Assembly (NCBI RefSeq): GCF_023715685.1
Contig: NZ_JAMBOQ010000002.1
Location: forward strand, 620,001-684,000
Source: Priestia aryabhattai
GTDB lineage: Bacteria; Bacillota; Bacilli; Bacillales; Bacillaceae_H
Reading direction: 5' to 3'
Length of the DNA stretch: 64,000 nt
Shown: piece after piece, positions 18,114 through 26,574 of the stretch
How the letters are laid out: every line of letters begins with the position of its first letter
Position numbering within the stretch: the first letter of the stretch is position 1
Notes under the pieces: generated by a model
Told to the model about the DNA's origin: nothing
The model's input: the letters and a program-made list of their open reading frames with translations, nothing else
Databases searched by the model: none
Made by a program: the position numbers and the translations under genes

Positions 18114-18146
18114 AAAAAAGGTGTTCAAACTATGGACACCTTTTTG
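18114..18146 (-). terminator. Intrinsic terminator downstream of plsY
   Basis: AAAAAAGGTGT and ACACCTTTTT pair around an eleven-base loop; runs of A and T on both sides. It lies between plsY and htpX on the minus strand. Confidence 0.75.
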
Positions 18147-18188
18147 TTAAAAATATTTAAAGATTAATAGTAAATAACTTTATTACTT

Positions 18189-18785
18189 TTAAAAAATAAC
18201 CTTAGGTTCTGTACCTAACTTAATGCGTTTGAAGTTTTTTATATGCTTCCATGTAATGAAAACAAAAATAATGGCTGCAAATACCATTAATGCTACATCG
18301 CCTACATAGATTGATGTTAAAAAGGCAACCAATGCGCCAATAGGTGAAGATAGGGATACGTATTTGGAAATTTTTAAAGAAATTAAAAAAGCAAGAATCC
18401 CTAGAATGAAAGCTAATGGTGAAAATGCAAGGAATACACCAGCGGCAGTTGCTACAGATTTTCCTCCTTTAAACTTTGCAAAAACCGGATAGCTATGTCC
18501 AAGAATAGCAATAAATCCAGGGACAAGCATATGTAAGTGGCTATTCATAATAAGCGGTAAACAGACAGCTAGCGAGCCTTTTGCTATATCACCGATCAAT
18601 ACTATAATACCTGCTTTCTTTCCTAAAGTACGAAAGGTATTAGTGGCTCCTAAGTTGCCGCTTCCGTGCTTACGAACATCGGTTTTGTAAAAGCCCTTTC
18701 CAATCACTAAAGCAAAAGGAATTGATCCAATTAAATAAGCTAATAAGATAATTATAGTGTTTGTTAGTACGTTCATTGTTGGCAC
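18189..18785 (-). CDS. plsY: Glycerol-3-phosphate acyltransferase PlsY
   Basis: A 198-residue membrane enzyme that transfers an acyl group from acyl-phosphate to glycerol-3-phosphate, the first step of phospholipid synthesis in Gram-positive bacteria. All three conserved cytoplasmic motifs are present: LIGSIPFALVIGK, KHGSGNLGATNTFR and GHSYPVFAKFKGGKSVAT. Five membrane segments are predicted. The usual Bacillus plsY sits beside parE/parC; here it is alone, so this may be a second copy, which would need the rest of the genome to check. Confidence 0.93.
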   Translation of the reverse strand: MPTMNVLTNTIIILLAYLIGSIPFALVIGKGFYKTDVRKHGSGNLGATNTFRTLGKKAGIIVLIGDIAKGSLAVCLPLIMNSHLHMLVPGFIAILGHSYPVFAKFKGGKSVATAAGVFLAFSPLAFILGILAFLISLKISKYVSLSSPIGALVAFLTSIYVGDVALMVFAAIIFVFITWKHIKNFKRIKLGTEPKVIF

Positions 18786-19433
18786 CTCAAATTGTGTTGT
18801 TATTATTTACTTTATAGCAAGATATCAAGAGTAAAATTTATTTTGTTTCTGGCCGCTTCTAGCAGTATGTATTGCTTCCCAGCGAGTAACTTGTGGCTTC
18901 TTAAATAGTGAAAGGTAGCTCGTATATCCTTGTAAAATATAAATGCGGTAAAAGTAGTCTTTCATATGGATAGAGGGTTCTGGCTGTTTCGGTGGAGTGT
19001 TTGTAAATTCAATTGAATTTTTAATGGGATAACTCCATGACTTTTAGTATGTTAAGATGTTTCTGAACTTTTAAGTCTTGCTACGTATTAGTACAGATTG
19101 ATATGTCTATTATAAATATGTAAAAAAGAGAAAAGAGGAGAGGCGGAAAGGCAAAAATAAAAAAACTTGCTACAACAACAGCGAAGTTTTTTGCAAATAA
19201 GCCGTTCTGATTTCTTTCCACAGAAATCGAAAAACTTGTAATACAATTTTAAAAATATAACATAAATATTTAAAGATGAAAAAATATTTTGGGTATATTA
19301 TATTAGAAAAAAGTGTGTTGAGCATTTTTTATGAAAAATAAGATAAAAGAATTAACAAATTAAAAGAAATATAATAAAATGTAAAACAGTGTTTCGAAAT
19401 ATTAACTTCTTAAAATTGAAAGGAGTCCTGCAC
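18786..19433. other. Long AT-rich gap with a possible agrD-like remnant
   Basis: About 650 bases without a convincing gene. The only coding-like signal is at 19157-19241, described separately. No promoter or terminator stands out. Confidence 0.5.
19157..19241 (+). pseudogene. Possible frameshifted AgrD-like autoinducer prepeptide
   Basis: After GGAGAGGCGGAAAGG one frame reads KIKKLATTTAKFFANKPF and stops; the neighbouring frame, entered at a run of six Ts (19187-19192), continues LQISRSDFFPQKSKNL and stops. The joined product has the shape of a cyclic-lactone autoinducer precursor: a basic amphipathic leader, a ring-like SDFF segment and a short proline-started charged tail. There is no ATG (an ATA stands at the expected place) and no agrB nearby. 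The call rests on pattern only. Confidence 0.25.
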
Positions 19434-19622
19434 TTGTTGTGGACAGATATTAAAGAACGAGAAGTAGTTATGTACAAAAACTGCCAGGCGAAAATTTTGG
19501 AAAAAAAGGTGCCGAATAAAATAGTCGTTCGAAATCTAGAATTCCCGGAAAAAGGTGATTGGATATCAGCCGAGCTTGATTTTGAGGCTGTTGAAAAATT
19601 TGAGAAGAGTCGAGAACACTAA
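19434..19622 (+). CDS. Small protein of unknown function, about 62 residues
   Basis: The likely start is TTG at 19434 (or 19437), eight bases after AAAGGAG (19419-19425); an ATG at 19470 is an alternative without a good site. The product begins LLWTDIKEREVVMYKN and continues with CQAKILEKKVPNKIVVRN and an acidic end; it looks like a small beta-rich cytoplasmic protein. I do not recognise a family. A strong terminator follows at 19663. Confidence 0.5.
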   Translation: MLWTDIKEREVVMYKNCQAKILEKKVPNKIVVRNLEFPEKGDWISAELDFEAVEKFEKSREH

Positions 19623-19662
19623 CACAAAAAACATTTTACAATAATTCTATTTATCATATAAG

Positions 19663-19698
19663 AAAAAGCCGAGTTTAAGTTTTGAGGTCGGCTTTTTT
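19663..19698 (+). terminator. Intrinsic terminator
   Basis: AAAAAGCCGA and TCGGCTTTTTT arms, fifteen-base loop, T-run. Confidence 0.8.
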
Positions 19699-19949
19699 GT
19701 TTATGTCTAATTAGTTATCCTTAAGAAGAGCTCCTCCATAGATAATAATTATTTGTAGTTATCACATTTAAAACGGTGCCTTTCCCTCTTATTAACTTTC
19801 CACTATTAAACTAGTCCCACATAAAAACTTGTTTTTATGTGGGACTATTGTTTTATTTTTAGTGCGTGAATTTCTGCCACTTTTTTCATATACAAACGTT
19901 CAGAAACAAAACCACTGTGCATACATTGAAGACAAAGGGGGAGGATACA

Positions 19950-20261
19950 ATGGGAAAAGCCAGTCGTATATTGAAATGGGTCAGCGGAGGATTAGAGGCT
20001 CTTTGGGGGATTCCGCTCCTAGGTGGCACCTTGGTTATAAGCCTAGCCTACACGCCGCTTATTCTAATGCTCGCATTGCATATCGTAGGTTTAGTATTTG
20101 CGATTAAAACAAACAAAGTTCGAACAGGGCATATCATGGGAATTGTCTGTTCAGCTATTGCGTGGATTCCTTTTGTCGGTATGATCATGCACATTTTAAC
20201 GGCTATTTTCTTACTTATAGAAGCAGCCAAAGATAACAAACCATCCGAAGACGCAGCATAA
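19950..20261 (+). CDS. Small membrane protein, 103 residues
   Basis: The ATG at 19950 has a GGGGGAGGA ribosome binding site. The protein MGKASRILKWVSGGLEALWG... has three hydrophobic helices (about residues 20-40, 42-62 and 68-92) and a short charged tail KDNKPSEDAA. The arrangement resembles small Bacillus DUF4064-like four-helix proteins, but I cannot assign a family. Neighbours do not suggest a function. Confidence 0.65.
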   Translation: MGKASRILKWVSGGLEALWGIPLLGGTLVISLAYTPLILMLALHIVGLVFAIKTNKVRTGHIMGIVCSAIAWIPFVGMIMHILTAIFLLIEAAKDNKPSEDAA

Positions 20262-20265
20262 AAGA

Positions 20266-20295
20266 AAAGCCGCCTGATTTTTAGGTGGTTTTTTG
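20266..20295 (+). terminator. Weak intrinsic terminator
   Basis: AGCCGCCT/AGGTGGTT partly paired arms followed by TTTTTTG, right after the small membrane protein gene. Confidence 0.55.
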
Positions 20296-20408
20296 TATTT
20301 ATTACTAAATACTTGTAGGATCTCTTGTTTTGGAAAATCCTTTTTATGTTAGAATATTAGAAGTATTTTCTAAAAAAGGGGGTAAACACAATAAAGAAAG
20401 TATATGAA

Positions 20409-21131
20409 ATGAAAAAAAGACAGTTTACAGCAGCGGTTGTATTATTTGCGCTTGTAAGCTTTATATTTTTCCTATGGAGTAAAGGATGGGTAATTCCCAA
20501 TGCCATAAGTGCCAACCGCTATGATATAAAAGGCGTAGACGTATCTTCTTATCAAGGGGAGATTGATTGGAATGTGCTGAGTAAACAAGATATTCAGTTT
20601 GCTTTTATCAAAGCAACGGAAGGAAGTTCATTTCAAGACCCTTTATTTAAACAAAACTGGGAACAAGCAAATCGGAAAAACATGCGGATCGGAGCTTATC
20701 ACTTTTTTAGTTACGATAGTAAAGGTGAAACACAAGCGGCTAATTTTATCAAAACGGTCTCTTTTAAAAATAACGATTTGCCTCCAGTGATCGATGTAGA
20801 ATTTTACGGAGATAAAAAACAAAACCTTCCGTCTCAGAAACATGTATACAAGGAGCTTTCTAGTATGATTAAACATCTTGAATCTCATTATGACAAGCGC
20901 GTCATTCTTTATACGACGCCTAAAGCGTATGACTTGTATATTAAAAACAGATATCCCGAGTGTGATATTTGGATTCGCGACGTTGTGAAAAAGCCAATTC
21001 TTGAAGAACAGAAGAACTGGACGTTTTGGCAGTATACGGACAAAGGGCGATTGAGCGGCTATAAAGGTAAAGAAACGTTTATTGATTTAAATGTGTTTAA
21101 CGGAACTCAAGCAGAATTTGAAAAATACTAG
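20409..21131 (+). CDS. Glycoside hydrolase family 25 lysozyme (muramidase)
   Basis: A 240-residue secreted or membrane-anchored muramidase that cleaves the N-acetylmuramic acid-(1,4)-N-acetylglucosamine bond of peptidoglycan. Residues 1-30 form a signal/anchor with basic start MKKRQ. The GH25 barrel follows: KGVDVSSYQGEIDW (about 36-49), FAFIKATEGSSFQDP, RIGAYHFFSY, and the catalytic DVEFYGD (about 128-134), then FWQYTDKGRLSGYKG and IDLNVFNG at the end. The length is that of a single-domain enzyme without cell-wall binding repeats. The ribosome binding site is weak; the start could be slightly different. Confidence 0.9.
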   Translation: MKKRQFTAAVVLFALVSFIFFLWSKGWVIPNAISANRYDIKGVDVSSYQGEIDWNVLSKQDIQFAFIKATEGSSFQDPLFKQNWEQANRKNMRIGAYHFFSYDSKGETQAANFIKTVSFKNNDLPPVIDVEFYGDKKQNLPSQKHVYKELSSMIKHLESHYDKRVILYTTPKAYDLYIKNRYPECDIWIRDVVKKPILEEQKNWTFWQYTDKGRLSGYKGKETFIDLNVFNGTQAEFEKY

Positions 21132-21164
21132 TTTACTAGAAAGATAAGAGATGGAGGAAAAACG

Positions 21165-21491
21165 ATGCCTACTTATAACAAGCTAGTGCGAGATAAAATT
21201 CCCACAATTATTGAACAAAGCGGAAAAACCTTCAAATCACGCGTGCTGCAGCGGGAAGAATATCAAAATGAGCTGATGAAAAAAGCAAAAGAAGAGCTTC
21301 AAGAATACATAGAAGCCCAAACGCATCAAGAGTCTATTGAAGAGCTCGCGGATTTATTGGAAGTCATGCACGCGCTAGCAGCTGTGCACGGAGCAACACC
21401 CGAACAGCTGGAGAAAGTGCGTGAGGAGAAAGCGAAGAAGCGAGGGAAGTTTGATGACCGGGTTTATTTAGTGGAAACAGAAGAAGCGTAG
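21165..21491 (+). CDS. MazG-like nucleotide pyrophosphohydrolase
   Basis: A 108-residue all-alpha protein. The start MPTYNKLVRDKIPTIIEQSG and the paired acidic helices KEELQEYIEAQ and EELADLLEVMHAL (ExxE and ExxD metal site) are those of phosphoribosyl-ATP pyrophosphohydrolase-like, MazG-related small proteins. They hydrolyse nucleoside triphosphates to monophosphate and pyrophosphate and are taken to clean up non-canonical nucleotides. The ribosome binding site is GATGGAGG. The HNH gene starts 40 bases later and may be co-transcribed. Confidence 0.85.
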   Translation: MPTYNKLVRDKIPTIIEQSGKTFKSRVLQREEYQNELMKKAKEELQEYIEAQTHQESIEELADLLEVMHALAAVHGATPEQLEKVREEKAKKRGKFDDRVYLVETEEA

Positions 21492-21530
21492 TTTGGTGGT
21501 GCAAATAGTGAAGGGAGCGAGCGTTGGCAG

Positions 21531-22505
21531 GTGAGTTTTAATTTAAAAGTAGGAGAAATAAAAAAAGCTTATTTAACAGAACAAGAAATTTGGAAGATCA
21601 TTAATCAATTTTTTGCTAATGGTCACTTTACCACAACGTATAAATATGGTTTACTGAAGGCTTTAATTGAAAACCTATATAACGTTGACAATCAGTTAGT
21701 CCTCACGTTTGATCAAATTTATTTTTCGTTTGCTAAAATATATTGGAATTTGGTTATTCATCATGATTTAAATCAATTAAATACACCCAATAGACAAGCT
21801 GGAATTCAAAAGGAATTAAAGGAATTTCAGTTAATGCATTGTGTCCCCAATGAAGTAGTATTTGATCGTTTACCAAGTAATCTTCAATTGCAATTAGTAG
21901 AAAGAACTAAAAAAGTGGGGGCAAAGTATGTAGTAGGGGCGTTATACGGAGATATGGAAGGTTCTATTTATGAGTTTGATAAAAGAACCGGGTACATAAA
22001 GTTTAATAGCAGTATGTATATTTTTTTACAAAAATATAGACAAATTGTTACTCATTTAACCAATTATCATTTAGCTAAATTTTTAGAAAAGCATAATGAC
22101 AAGGATAAGTTAGAAGATGTCTTGTTAAAAGTAGAAAATATTTCAAAACGCGAATCACTGCATGCATTCTATAACATACTTTGGAAATTCGAAACAAAAG
22201 AATGTTTTTATTGTGGAAAACGTCTTTCTGATAAACGCATCGCTACTCATGTAGATCATTTTATTCCATGGAGTTATATCCAATCAGATAATATGTGGAA
22301 TTTGGTGTTAAGCTGTCAAAGCTGCAACACAAAAAAGAGCAATAAACTAGCTAAGAGTGTATACCTTGAGAAGATGTTTGTTCGTAATGATAATCTTAAA
22401 TTAACAGCAGTTCACAATGATTTTAACTATTATTCGGAGCGTAAGTTAAAAGCTCTTTATGAATATGCTGGAATGAATGGATACGTAGAAAACTGGTCTC
22501 CTTAA
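21531..22505 (+). CDS. HNH endonuclease domain protein
   Basis: A 324-residue protein whose C-terminal third has an intact HNH/zinc-finger nuclease motif: CFYCGKRL, then THVDHFIPWSYI (with the metal-binding D-H), then NLVLSCQSCNTKKSNKL. The first 220 residues are helical and unrecognised, and could bind DNA or sense a signal. The start is a GTG with a poor ribosome binding site. The gene is clearly more AT-rich than neighbours such as deoR or the MazG gene, which suggests lateral transfer. A role in restriction or defence is possible, not shown. Confidence 0.8.
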   Translation: MSFNLKVGEIKKAYLTEQEIWKIINQFFANGHFTTTYKYGLLKALIENLYNVDNQLVLTFDQIYFSFAKIYWNLVIHHDLNQLNTPNRQAGIQKELKEFQLMHCVPNEVVFDRLPSNLQLQLVERTKKVGAKYVVGALYGDMEGSIYEFDKRTGYIKFNSSMYIFLQKYRQIVTHLTNYHLAKFLEKHNDKDKLEDVLLKVENISKRESLHAFYNILWKFETKECFYCGKRLSDKRIATHVDHFIPWSYIQSDNMWNLVLSCQSCNTKKSNKLAKSVYLEKMFVRNDNLKLTAVHNDFNYYSERKLKALYEYAGMNGYVENWSP

Positions 22506-22637
22506 CCGTGAGTATTTCTCTTTTCATCTCAGTTACAAAATCCCCTCTTGAAATTTTGTTCACCAAACAAGTAAACTAAAGACATAAGGTTGGAAAAATT
22601 GGGATAAGAAATTCATGAGGTAAGGGAGAACAAGTCG

Positions 22638-23588
22638 ATGGAGATGGATCAAGAGAAATTTAATAAAGTGATTGAAGCGGCAAGGATGTATTATATTCTT
22701 GATTATAATCAAAGTGAAATTGCAAAAAAGCTTGGTGTATCAAGGCCTACGGTTTCTCGATTGCTGCAGACAGCAAAAGAAGAAGGCATTGTTCAAATTA
22801 AAATTGTGGATTCATCTATCAATAGTGAAAAATTGTCTTCTCAACTTGAACAAAAATTCAATTTAAAAAAAGCAATCGTAACACCGGTGCCTCAATATGA
22901 AAATCACATTATTAAAAGTCATCTAGGCGTGGCAGCAGCTGACTATCTCTATGATATCGTAAAAGATGGAGATATTATTGGCGTGACGTGGGGAACAACT
23001 CTTTATCAAGTGGCCATCGATTTAAAACAAAAGTATGTGAATGACGTGCAGGTTGTGCAGTTAAAAGGAGGAGTAAGTCATTCAGAAACGAGCACGTATG
23101 CTTCTGAAATTATGTACTTATTTGGAAAGGCATACAATACGCCTCCTATGCACCTTCCGTTGCCTGTGATTGTCGATCATGTAGTTGTCAAAAAAGCAAT
23201 GGAAACGGATCGTCATATTAAGCGCATTTTAGATTTAGGCAAACAAGCCAATATTGCCGTATTTACTACGGGACCCATTAAAACGGATTCGCTGCTTTTT
23301 CAGCTTGGCTACTTTTCTGAACAAGATGTAGAGATGATTTCCTCGCGAGCAGTGGGAGACATTTGTTCACGTTTTTTTGATAAAGATGGACAAATTTGCA
23401 ATGAAAGCCTGGATGAACGGACGCTTGGACTTGATTTAGAAGAACTGAAGAAGAAAGAGTACGCCATTTTAGTAGCCGGTGGGGATCAGAAAATTGACAG
23501 CATTTACGGAGCGCTGCAAGGTAAATTTGCAAATGTGCTGGTTACTGATCAGTTTACAGCGCGATTTTTGTTAGATAAGCAAGAGTAA
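22638..23588 (+). CDS. deoR: Deoxyribonucleoside regulator DeoR (SorC family)
   Basis: A 316-residue SorC-type repressor. The helix-turn-helix YNQSEIAKKLGVSRPTVSRL is at about residues 22-41, followed by a sugar-phosphate-binding domain (GVTWGTTLYQVA, LKGGVSHSETS, AVFTTGPIK, AILVAGGDQK). In B. subtilis DeoR represses the deoC-nupC-pdp operon and is released by deoxyribose-5-phosphate. The genes it should control lie just downstream, with a matching operator dyad at 23978-24017. Similar half-site sequence (TTTTGTTCACC) also occurs upstream of deoR itself, so autoregulation is possible. Confidence 0.92.
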   Translation: MEMDQEKFNKVIEAARMYYILDYNQSEIAKKLGVSRPTVSRLLQTAKEEGIVQIKIVDSSINSEKLSSQLEQKFNLKKAIVTPVPQYENHIIKSHLGVAAADYLYDIVKDGDIIGVTWGTTLYQVAIDLKQKYVNDVQVVQLKGGVSHSETSTYASEIMYLFGKAYNTPPMHLPLPVIVDHVVVKKAMETDRHIKRILDLGKQANIAVFTTGPIKTDSLLFQLGYFSEQDVEMISSRAVGDICSRFFDKDGQICNESLDERTLGLDLEELKKKEYAILVAGGDQKIDSIYGALQGKFANVLVTDQFTARFLLDKQE

Positions 23589-23593
23589 GGGAG

Positions 23594-23917
23594 ATGAAGG
23601 CGGTGTTTTTTCAAGAGCAAAAGCTTTACCGGATTGAAGTAATAGAAGATATTATATCTTATTCTGCATCATCTCTGCAGGCACAGCGAAACCGGTAGCC
23701 TTTTCAAGCGGACGTTTCAAAAGACCGAGTGATTGCCAAGGGAACCACGGGCTATATCATTAAACGGTGGGGAAGAATGTATTTTTCTCCTGATGCTAAT
23801 CAAAAAGGAATTGAACGATTTACACCCTCTAATCAGCCACATGTATTAATTCCTTATAAAAAGGTAAAGAATAAGTACCGAATCGTTTTGTCATTTGTGA
23901 TAAAAGCTGAAAAATAA
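23594..23917 (+). pseudogene. Unknown small gene interrupted by an amber codon
   Basis: One frame reads MKAVFFQEQKLYRIEVIEDI and on to AQRNR, then TAG at 23696-23698, then continues in the same frame as PFQADVSKDRVIAKGTTGYI and on to a natural stop at 23917. Without the TAG the product would be 107 residues. The second half has a GTG at 23729 but no good ribosome binding site. It ends in a terminator, so the whole unit looks like one former gene. I do not recognise a family. Confidence 0.55.
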
Positions 23918-23920
23918 GGG

Positions 23921-23949
23921 AAGACTTCCGAGTGCGGAAGTCTTTTTTT
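23921..23949 (+). terminator. Intrinsic terminator
   Basis: AAGACTTCCG and CGGAAGTCTTTTTTT form a perfect ten-pair stem with an AGTG loop. Confidence 0.9.
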
Positions 23950-23977
23950 ATTCACTAAAACAGAGGCTATAAATATT

Positions 23978-24017
23978 TTTGAACAAATGTAAATATATCT
24001 GTTTACAATTGTTCAAA
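23978..24017. promoter_or_regulatory. DeoR operator dyad
   Basis: TTTGAACAAATGTAAA and TTTACAATTGTTCAAA are inverted copies (15 of 16 positions) separated by eight bases. The right arm overlaps the -35 of the pdp promoter. B. subtilis DeoR is known to bind a dyad of this kind in front of its operon; the assignment is by position and shape. Confidence 0.7.
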
Positions 24018-24030
24018 GCTATTATATAGT
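24002..24030 (+). promoter_or_regulatory. Sigma-A promoter of pdp-deoC-cdd-nupC
   Basis: TTTACA (-35, 24002-24007), seventeen-base spacer, TATAGT (-10, 24025-24030). The operator covers the -35. Confidence 0.7.
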
Positions 24031-24045
24031 AAGGGTGTAAGTTGT

Positions 24046-24059
24046 TGAAAACGTTTTAG
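24046..24059. promoter_or_regulatory. cre site (CcpA) downstream of the pdp promoter
   Basis: TGAAAACGTTTTAG contains the cre core; only the last two positions leave the consensus. It lies just after the expected transcription start, where CcpA would block transcription when glucose is present, as known for the B. subtilis deoC-nupC-pdp operon. Confidence 0.65.
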
Positions 24060-24099
24060 TGGATGCACAATATGCAGATACTTTTAGGGGGAAAACGTC

Positions 24100-25401
24100 A
24101 TGAGAATGGTTGACTTAATTGAAAAAAAACGTAATGGACATGAATTAAATAAAGCTGAAATTGATTTTATTATTGAAGGTTATACAAAAGGGGATTTACC
24201 TGATTATCAGCTATCAGCATTTGCGATGGCGATTTACTTTCAAGGGATGACGCAAGAAGAACGCGTAAATTTAACGCAAGCAATGGTTGAATCAGGCGAT
24301 CAAATCGACTTATCAAAAATTGAAGGTATTAAAGTGGATAAACACAGCACAGGCGGCGTAGGTGATACAACAACACTTGTACTAGGACCTTTAGTAGCTG
24401 CGGTTGATGTACCGGTTGCCAAAATGTCTGGCCGCGGCTTAGGACACACTGGCGGTACGATTGATAAACTTGAAGCAGTGCCTGGATTCCACGTTGAAAT
24501 TACAAATGAAGAATTCATTCGCTTAGTAAACACAAATAAAATTGCGGTTATTGGTCAAAGCGGAGACTTAACGCCAGCGGATAAAAAACTTTATGCGCTT
24601 CGTGATGTAACAGCAACGGTTGATTCGATTCCGTTAATTGCAAGCTCAATTATGAGTAAAAAAATTGCGGCTGGAGCAGACGCAATTTGCTTGGATGTAA
24701 AAACTGGGAACGGCGCATTTATGAAGAAGCTTGAAGACGCTGAAGAATTAGCAAAAGCAATGGTTGAAATCGGAAAAGGCGTAGGCCGAAACACAAAAGC
24801 AATCATTTCAGATATGAGCCAGCCTCTAGGTTTTGCGGTTGGTAATGCGCTTGAAGTGAAAGAAGCTATCGACACGTTAAAAGGCGAAGGCCCTGAAGAT
24901 TTAACAGAGCTTTGCTTAACATTAGGAAGTCACATGGTTGTACTTGCTGAAAAAGCAAACAGCTTAGATGAAGCGCGTGCAATGCTTCAAGAAGTAATTA
25001 AAAACGGAAAAGCATTAGAATCGTTCAAAACGTTCTTAAGCGCACAAGGCGGAGACGCTTCTGTTGCAGACGATCCGTCTAAATTACCGGATGCAGCGCA
25101 CAAAATTGAAGTGCCAGCAAAAGAAGATGGATACATTTCAGAAATCGTTGCAGAAAAAATCGGCGTAGCAGCAATGAAGCTAGGTGCAGGACGTGCAACA
25201 AAAGAATCTGAAATTGACTTAGCAGTTGGTATCATGCTAAATAAAAAAGTTGGAGATTCAGTGAAAAAAGGCGACTCTCTTGTTACAATCCACAGCAACA
25301 GCGAAGATGTACAGGAAGTTATGGATATCGTCTATGATTCTTACAGCACTGTCGCTGAAAAAGTGGAAGCTCCAACGTTAATTTATAAAGAAATTCATTA
25401 A
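24100..25401 (+). CDS. pdp: Pyrimidine-nucleoside phosphorylase
   Basis: A 433-residue cytoplasmic enzyme that splits uridine, thymidine and deoxyuridine with phosphate into base and (deoxy)ribose-1-phosphate. The start [20 protein letters not shown], the phosphate-binding [17 protein letters not shown] (about residues 79-95) and the glycine-rich [18 protein letters not shown] are diagnostic, as is the C-terminal alpha/beta domain [17 protein letters not shown]. First gene of the four-gene nucleoside operon, with a GGGGG-containing ribosome binding site. In B. subtilis the order is deoC-nupC-pdp; here pdp is first and cdd is included. Confidence 0.95.
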   Translation: MRMVDLIEKKRNGHELNKAEIDFIIEGYTKGDLPDYQLSAFAMAIYFQGMTQEERVNLTQAMVESGDQIDLSKIEGIKVDKHSTGGVGDTTTLVLGPLVAAVDVPVAKMSGRGLGHTGGTIDKLEAVPGFHVEITNEEFIRLVNTNKIAVIGQSGDLTPADKKLYALRDVTATVDSIPLIASSIMSKKIAAGADAICLDVKTGNGAFMKKLEDAEELAKAMVEIGKGVGRNTKAIISDMSQPLGFAVGNALEVKEAIDTLKGEGPEDLTELCLTLGSHMVVLAEKANSLDEARAMLQEVIKNGKALESFKTFLSAQGGDASVADDPSKLPDAAHKIEVPAKEDGYISEIVAEKIGVAAMKLGAGRATKESEIDLAVGIMLNKKVGDSVKKGDSLVTIHSNSEDVQEVMDIVYDSYSTVAEKVEAPTLIYKEIH

Positions 25402-25422
25402 GAAATAGAGAGGAAGAACAAA

Positions 25423-26097
25423 ATGAGTCAAAACATTACGGGAATTATTGATCATACATTATTAAAAGCAGATGCAACAGAAGAGCAAATTACGGTTTTA
25501 GCACAAGAAGCAAAAGAATATTCATTCGCTTCCGTTTGTGTAAATCCAACGTGGGTAAAAAAAGCAGCTGAGTTATTAAGCGATGCTCCAGAAGTAAAAG
25601 TGTGTACGGTAATTGGCTTCCCTCTTGGAGCTACTACTTCAGCAGTGAAAGCATTTGAAACAACAAATGCAATTGAAAACGGTGCAGATGAAGTAGATAT
25701 GGTTATCAACATCGGCGCGTTAAAAGATAAGAACTATGACCTAGTGCAAAGCGATATTCAAGCAGTGGTAGATGCTGCAAAAGGCAAAGCGCTAGTAAAA
25801 GTAATTATTGAAACAGCTCTTTTAACAGACGAAGAAAAAGCAAAAGTTTCTGAGCTTGCTGTAAAAGCTGGAGCTGATTTTGTCAAAACGTCAACGGGCT
25901 TCTCAACAGGAGGCGCAACGGTAGAAGACGTAGCGCTTATGAGAAAAACGGTTGGACCAGATGTAGGTGTGAAAGCTTCTGGAGGAGTTCGAGGCTTAGA
26001 AGATGCAAAAGCAATGATTGAAGCTGGTGCAACACGTATTGGTGCAAGCTCTGGCGTATCAATTGCAAAAGGTCAATTAAGCAACTCTGATTATTAA
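25423..26097 (+). CDS. deoC: Deoxyribose-phosphate aldolase
   Basis: A 224-residue class I aldolase that splits 2-deoxyribose-5-phosphate into glyceraldehyde-3-phosphate and acetaldehyde. The Schiff-base lysine is in [15 protein letters not shown] (about residues 152-156); the proton-relay aspartate is in [11 protein letters not shown] and the second lysine in [10 protein letters not shown]. It begins [20 protein letters not shown], the normal start. It follows pdp after 21 bases with AGAGAGGAAG as ribosome binding site. It removes the sugar produced by the phosphorylases and also destroys the DeoR inducer. Confidence 0.95.
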   Translation: MSQNITGIIDHTLLKADATEEQITVLAQEAKEYSFASVCVNPTWVKKAAELLSDAPEVKVCTVIGFPLGATTSAVKAFETTNAIENGADEVDMVINIGALKDKNYDLVQSDIQAVVDAAKGKALVKVIIETALLTDEEKAKVSELAVKAGADFVKTSTGFSTGGATVEDVALMRKTVGPDVGVKASGGVRGLEDAKAMIEAGATRIGASSGVSIAKGQLSNSDY

Positions 26098-26103
26098 TAA
26101 AGG

Positions 26104-26133
26104 ACAGCAGGTTAGTACTAACTAACCTGCTGT
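26104..26133 (+). other. Intercistronic hairpin between deoC and cdd
   Basis: ACAGCAGGTTAG and CTAACCTGCTGT form a perfect twelve-pair stem with a six-base loop; no T-run follows. It lies just before the cdd ribosome binding site. Confidence 0.75.
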
Positions 26134-26156
26134 AAACTAAGCAAAGGGTGATGACG

Positions 26157-26555
26157 GTGGAGCCAAAACAATTAATAGATGAAGCAATCGCAGCAAGCAA
26201 ACAAGCACATGTACCGTATTCTCATTTCCATGTTGGTGCAGCTCTTTTAACAACCGATGGAAAGGTTTATCGTGGATGCAATATTGAAAACGCTTCCTAT
26301 GGATTGACGAACTGCGCTGAGCGAACGGCTATTTTTAAGGCTGTTTCAGAAGGGGACAAGCAGTTTTCAGCTATCGCAGTTGTAGGTGATACGGACGGAC
26401 CAATCTCTCCTTGCGGTGCATGCAGACAAGTATTAGCTGAGTTCTGTGATGATAACACACAAATTATCTTAGCAAACCTAAAAGGAGATTTTGTGATTAC
26501 AAATATCAATGAAATCTTACCAGGCTATTTTTCATCAAAAGACTTACAAAAATAA
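26157..26555 (+). CDS. cdd: Cytidine deaminase
   Basis: A 132-residue tetrameric-type zinc enzyme converting (deoxy)cytidine to (deoxy)uridine. The zinc motifs CAERTAIF (about residues 53-60) and PCGACRQVL (about 85-93) are intact, with substrate-binding GCNIENASYG before them. The GTG at 26157 gives a start (VEPKQLIDEA) that lines up with B. subtilis Cdd and lies eight bases after AAAGGG; the ATG at 26151 or GTG at 26148 are too close to that site but cannot be excluded. It feeds uridine and deoxyuridine to Pdp. Confidence 0.93.
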   Translation: MEPKQLIDEAIAASKQAHVPYSHFHVGAALLTTDGKVYRGCNIENASYGLTNCAERTAIFKAVSEGDKQFSAIAVVGDTDGPISPCGACRQVLAEFCDDNTQIILANLKGDFVITNINEILPGYFSSKDLQK

Positions 26556-26574
26556 GTAAGCAGTGGAGGATACT

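Noticed and set aside
24300..25298. Several open frames opposite pdp
   Set aside because: All lie antisense to a well-conserved enzyme gene; composition is typical of reverse frames.
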